From JAGUXG01 sp043798435 (lineage in GTDB: Bacteria; UBA9089; UBA9088; JAGUXG01), in the NCBI GenBank assembly GCA_043798435.1, contig JAZDOR010000216.1:1-5713 (forward strand): a stretch of DNA of 5,713 bases, given 5' to 3'. Position 1 is the stretch's first letter. Each line of letters begins with the position of its first letter. A program made the position numbers and the translations under genes. The notes beneath the pieces were generated by a model. It worked only from the letters and a program-made list of their open reading frames with translations. It was not told the DNA's origin and ran no database searches. Positions 5,506 to 5,713 of this stretch are shown one piece after another.

Positions 5506-5713
5506 AGAGGTTATTGCCTTTTGCAAAGAAAGGGGTAAATTTAGGATTATGGTCACGGAATTAAAGTGATAGTAAGGTGGACGGGTTTGTCAAGACCATT
5601 TTTCCTCTTTTTTTAGATGCATTCTTTCTGAAAGAATAGAGCTAAAAAGACCTATAAATTATCTTCCTTTTCTTTATTTTTTTCTGTTAAAAAATGAGTT
5701 TGTTCTTTTCATA
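5506..5713. other. Non-coding tail after radA, no gene recognised
   Basis: The 208 bases after the radA stop hold no open frame of useful length on either strand and no classical terminator. A weak stem (CCTTT with AAAGG, near 5518-5535) has no T-run behind it. The last part is strongly pyrimidine-rich on the + strand (5600-5690). An ATG at 5694 opens a frame that leaves the window after six codons and cannot be judged. Confidence 0.5.
5621..5637. repeat. Perfect 8-bp inverted repeat around one base
   Basis: ATTCTTTC and GAAAGAAT flank a single T at 5629. As RNA it could form only a six-pair A+T-rich stem with a five-base loop. The dyad symmetry would suit a dimeric repressor site for a gene beyond the window end, but nothing else supports that. 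Confidence 0.5.

Noticed and set aside
5515..5540. Intrinsic terminator of radA
   Set aside because: The stem is about five weak pairs and no T-run follows it.
5588..5593. TTGACA on the minus strand as a -35 box
   Set aside because: No acceptable -10 box lies 16-18 bases downstream and no gene follows on that strand before the radA end.

Overview
The window is A+T-rich, densely coded bacterial DNA from an organism I cannot place. The gene set (bacterial-type PheT, RadA/Sms, complex I subunits, a class III prepilin-like protein) is certainly bacterial. A short PheT, an isolated nuoB-nuoC pair and a microsatellite at the very edge suggest a contig from an uncultivated lineage, but no phylum can be named from sequence alone.

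Layout. Positions 1-260 are a heptanucleotide tandem array (AACTCAT on +, ATGAGTT on -) without a single G on the + strand. Immediately beside it, on the minus strand, lies a tRNA-Gln(CUG) gene (263-333). The nuoC reading frame (258-755) runs straight through this tRNA and stops only in the first degenerate repeat unit. nuoB (748-1248) overlaps nuoC by 8 bases and has a good promoter whose predicted start lies only a few bases before the ATG. Upstream are a pseudopilin/type IV pilin-like gene (1348-1872) and pheT (1872-3863), which share one base (TAATG). All of these are on the minus strand. The 313-base gap 3864-4176 separates pheT from the divergent radA (4177-5505, + strand). It holds two outward-facing promoter candidates and, between them, a 151-bp palindromic element (3932-4082) with 24-bp terminal inverted repeats and a strong central hairpin, which looks like a small non-autonomous (MITE-like) element. 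The tail 5506-5713 has no recognisable gene.

How the genes relate. They do not form one pathway. pheT is the beta chain of phenylalanyl-tRNA synthetase and lacks the usual N-terminal tRNA-binding (B2, EMAPII-like) domain. pheS is not next to it. NuoB and NuoC are adjoining subunits of the peripheral arm of NADH dehydrogenase-type complex I; nuoA is not beside them, and nuoD does not follow. RadA is a DNA repair and recombination ATPase. The pseudopilin would belong to a type II secretion or type IV pilus system encoded elsewhere.

No clearly new multi-gene system is visible. The most unusual points are the tRNA gene embedded in the end of the nuoC frame, the palindromic element centred between two divergent promoters, the G-free heptamer array, and the B2-less PheT.
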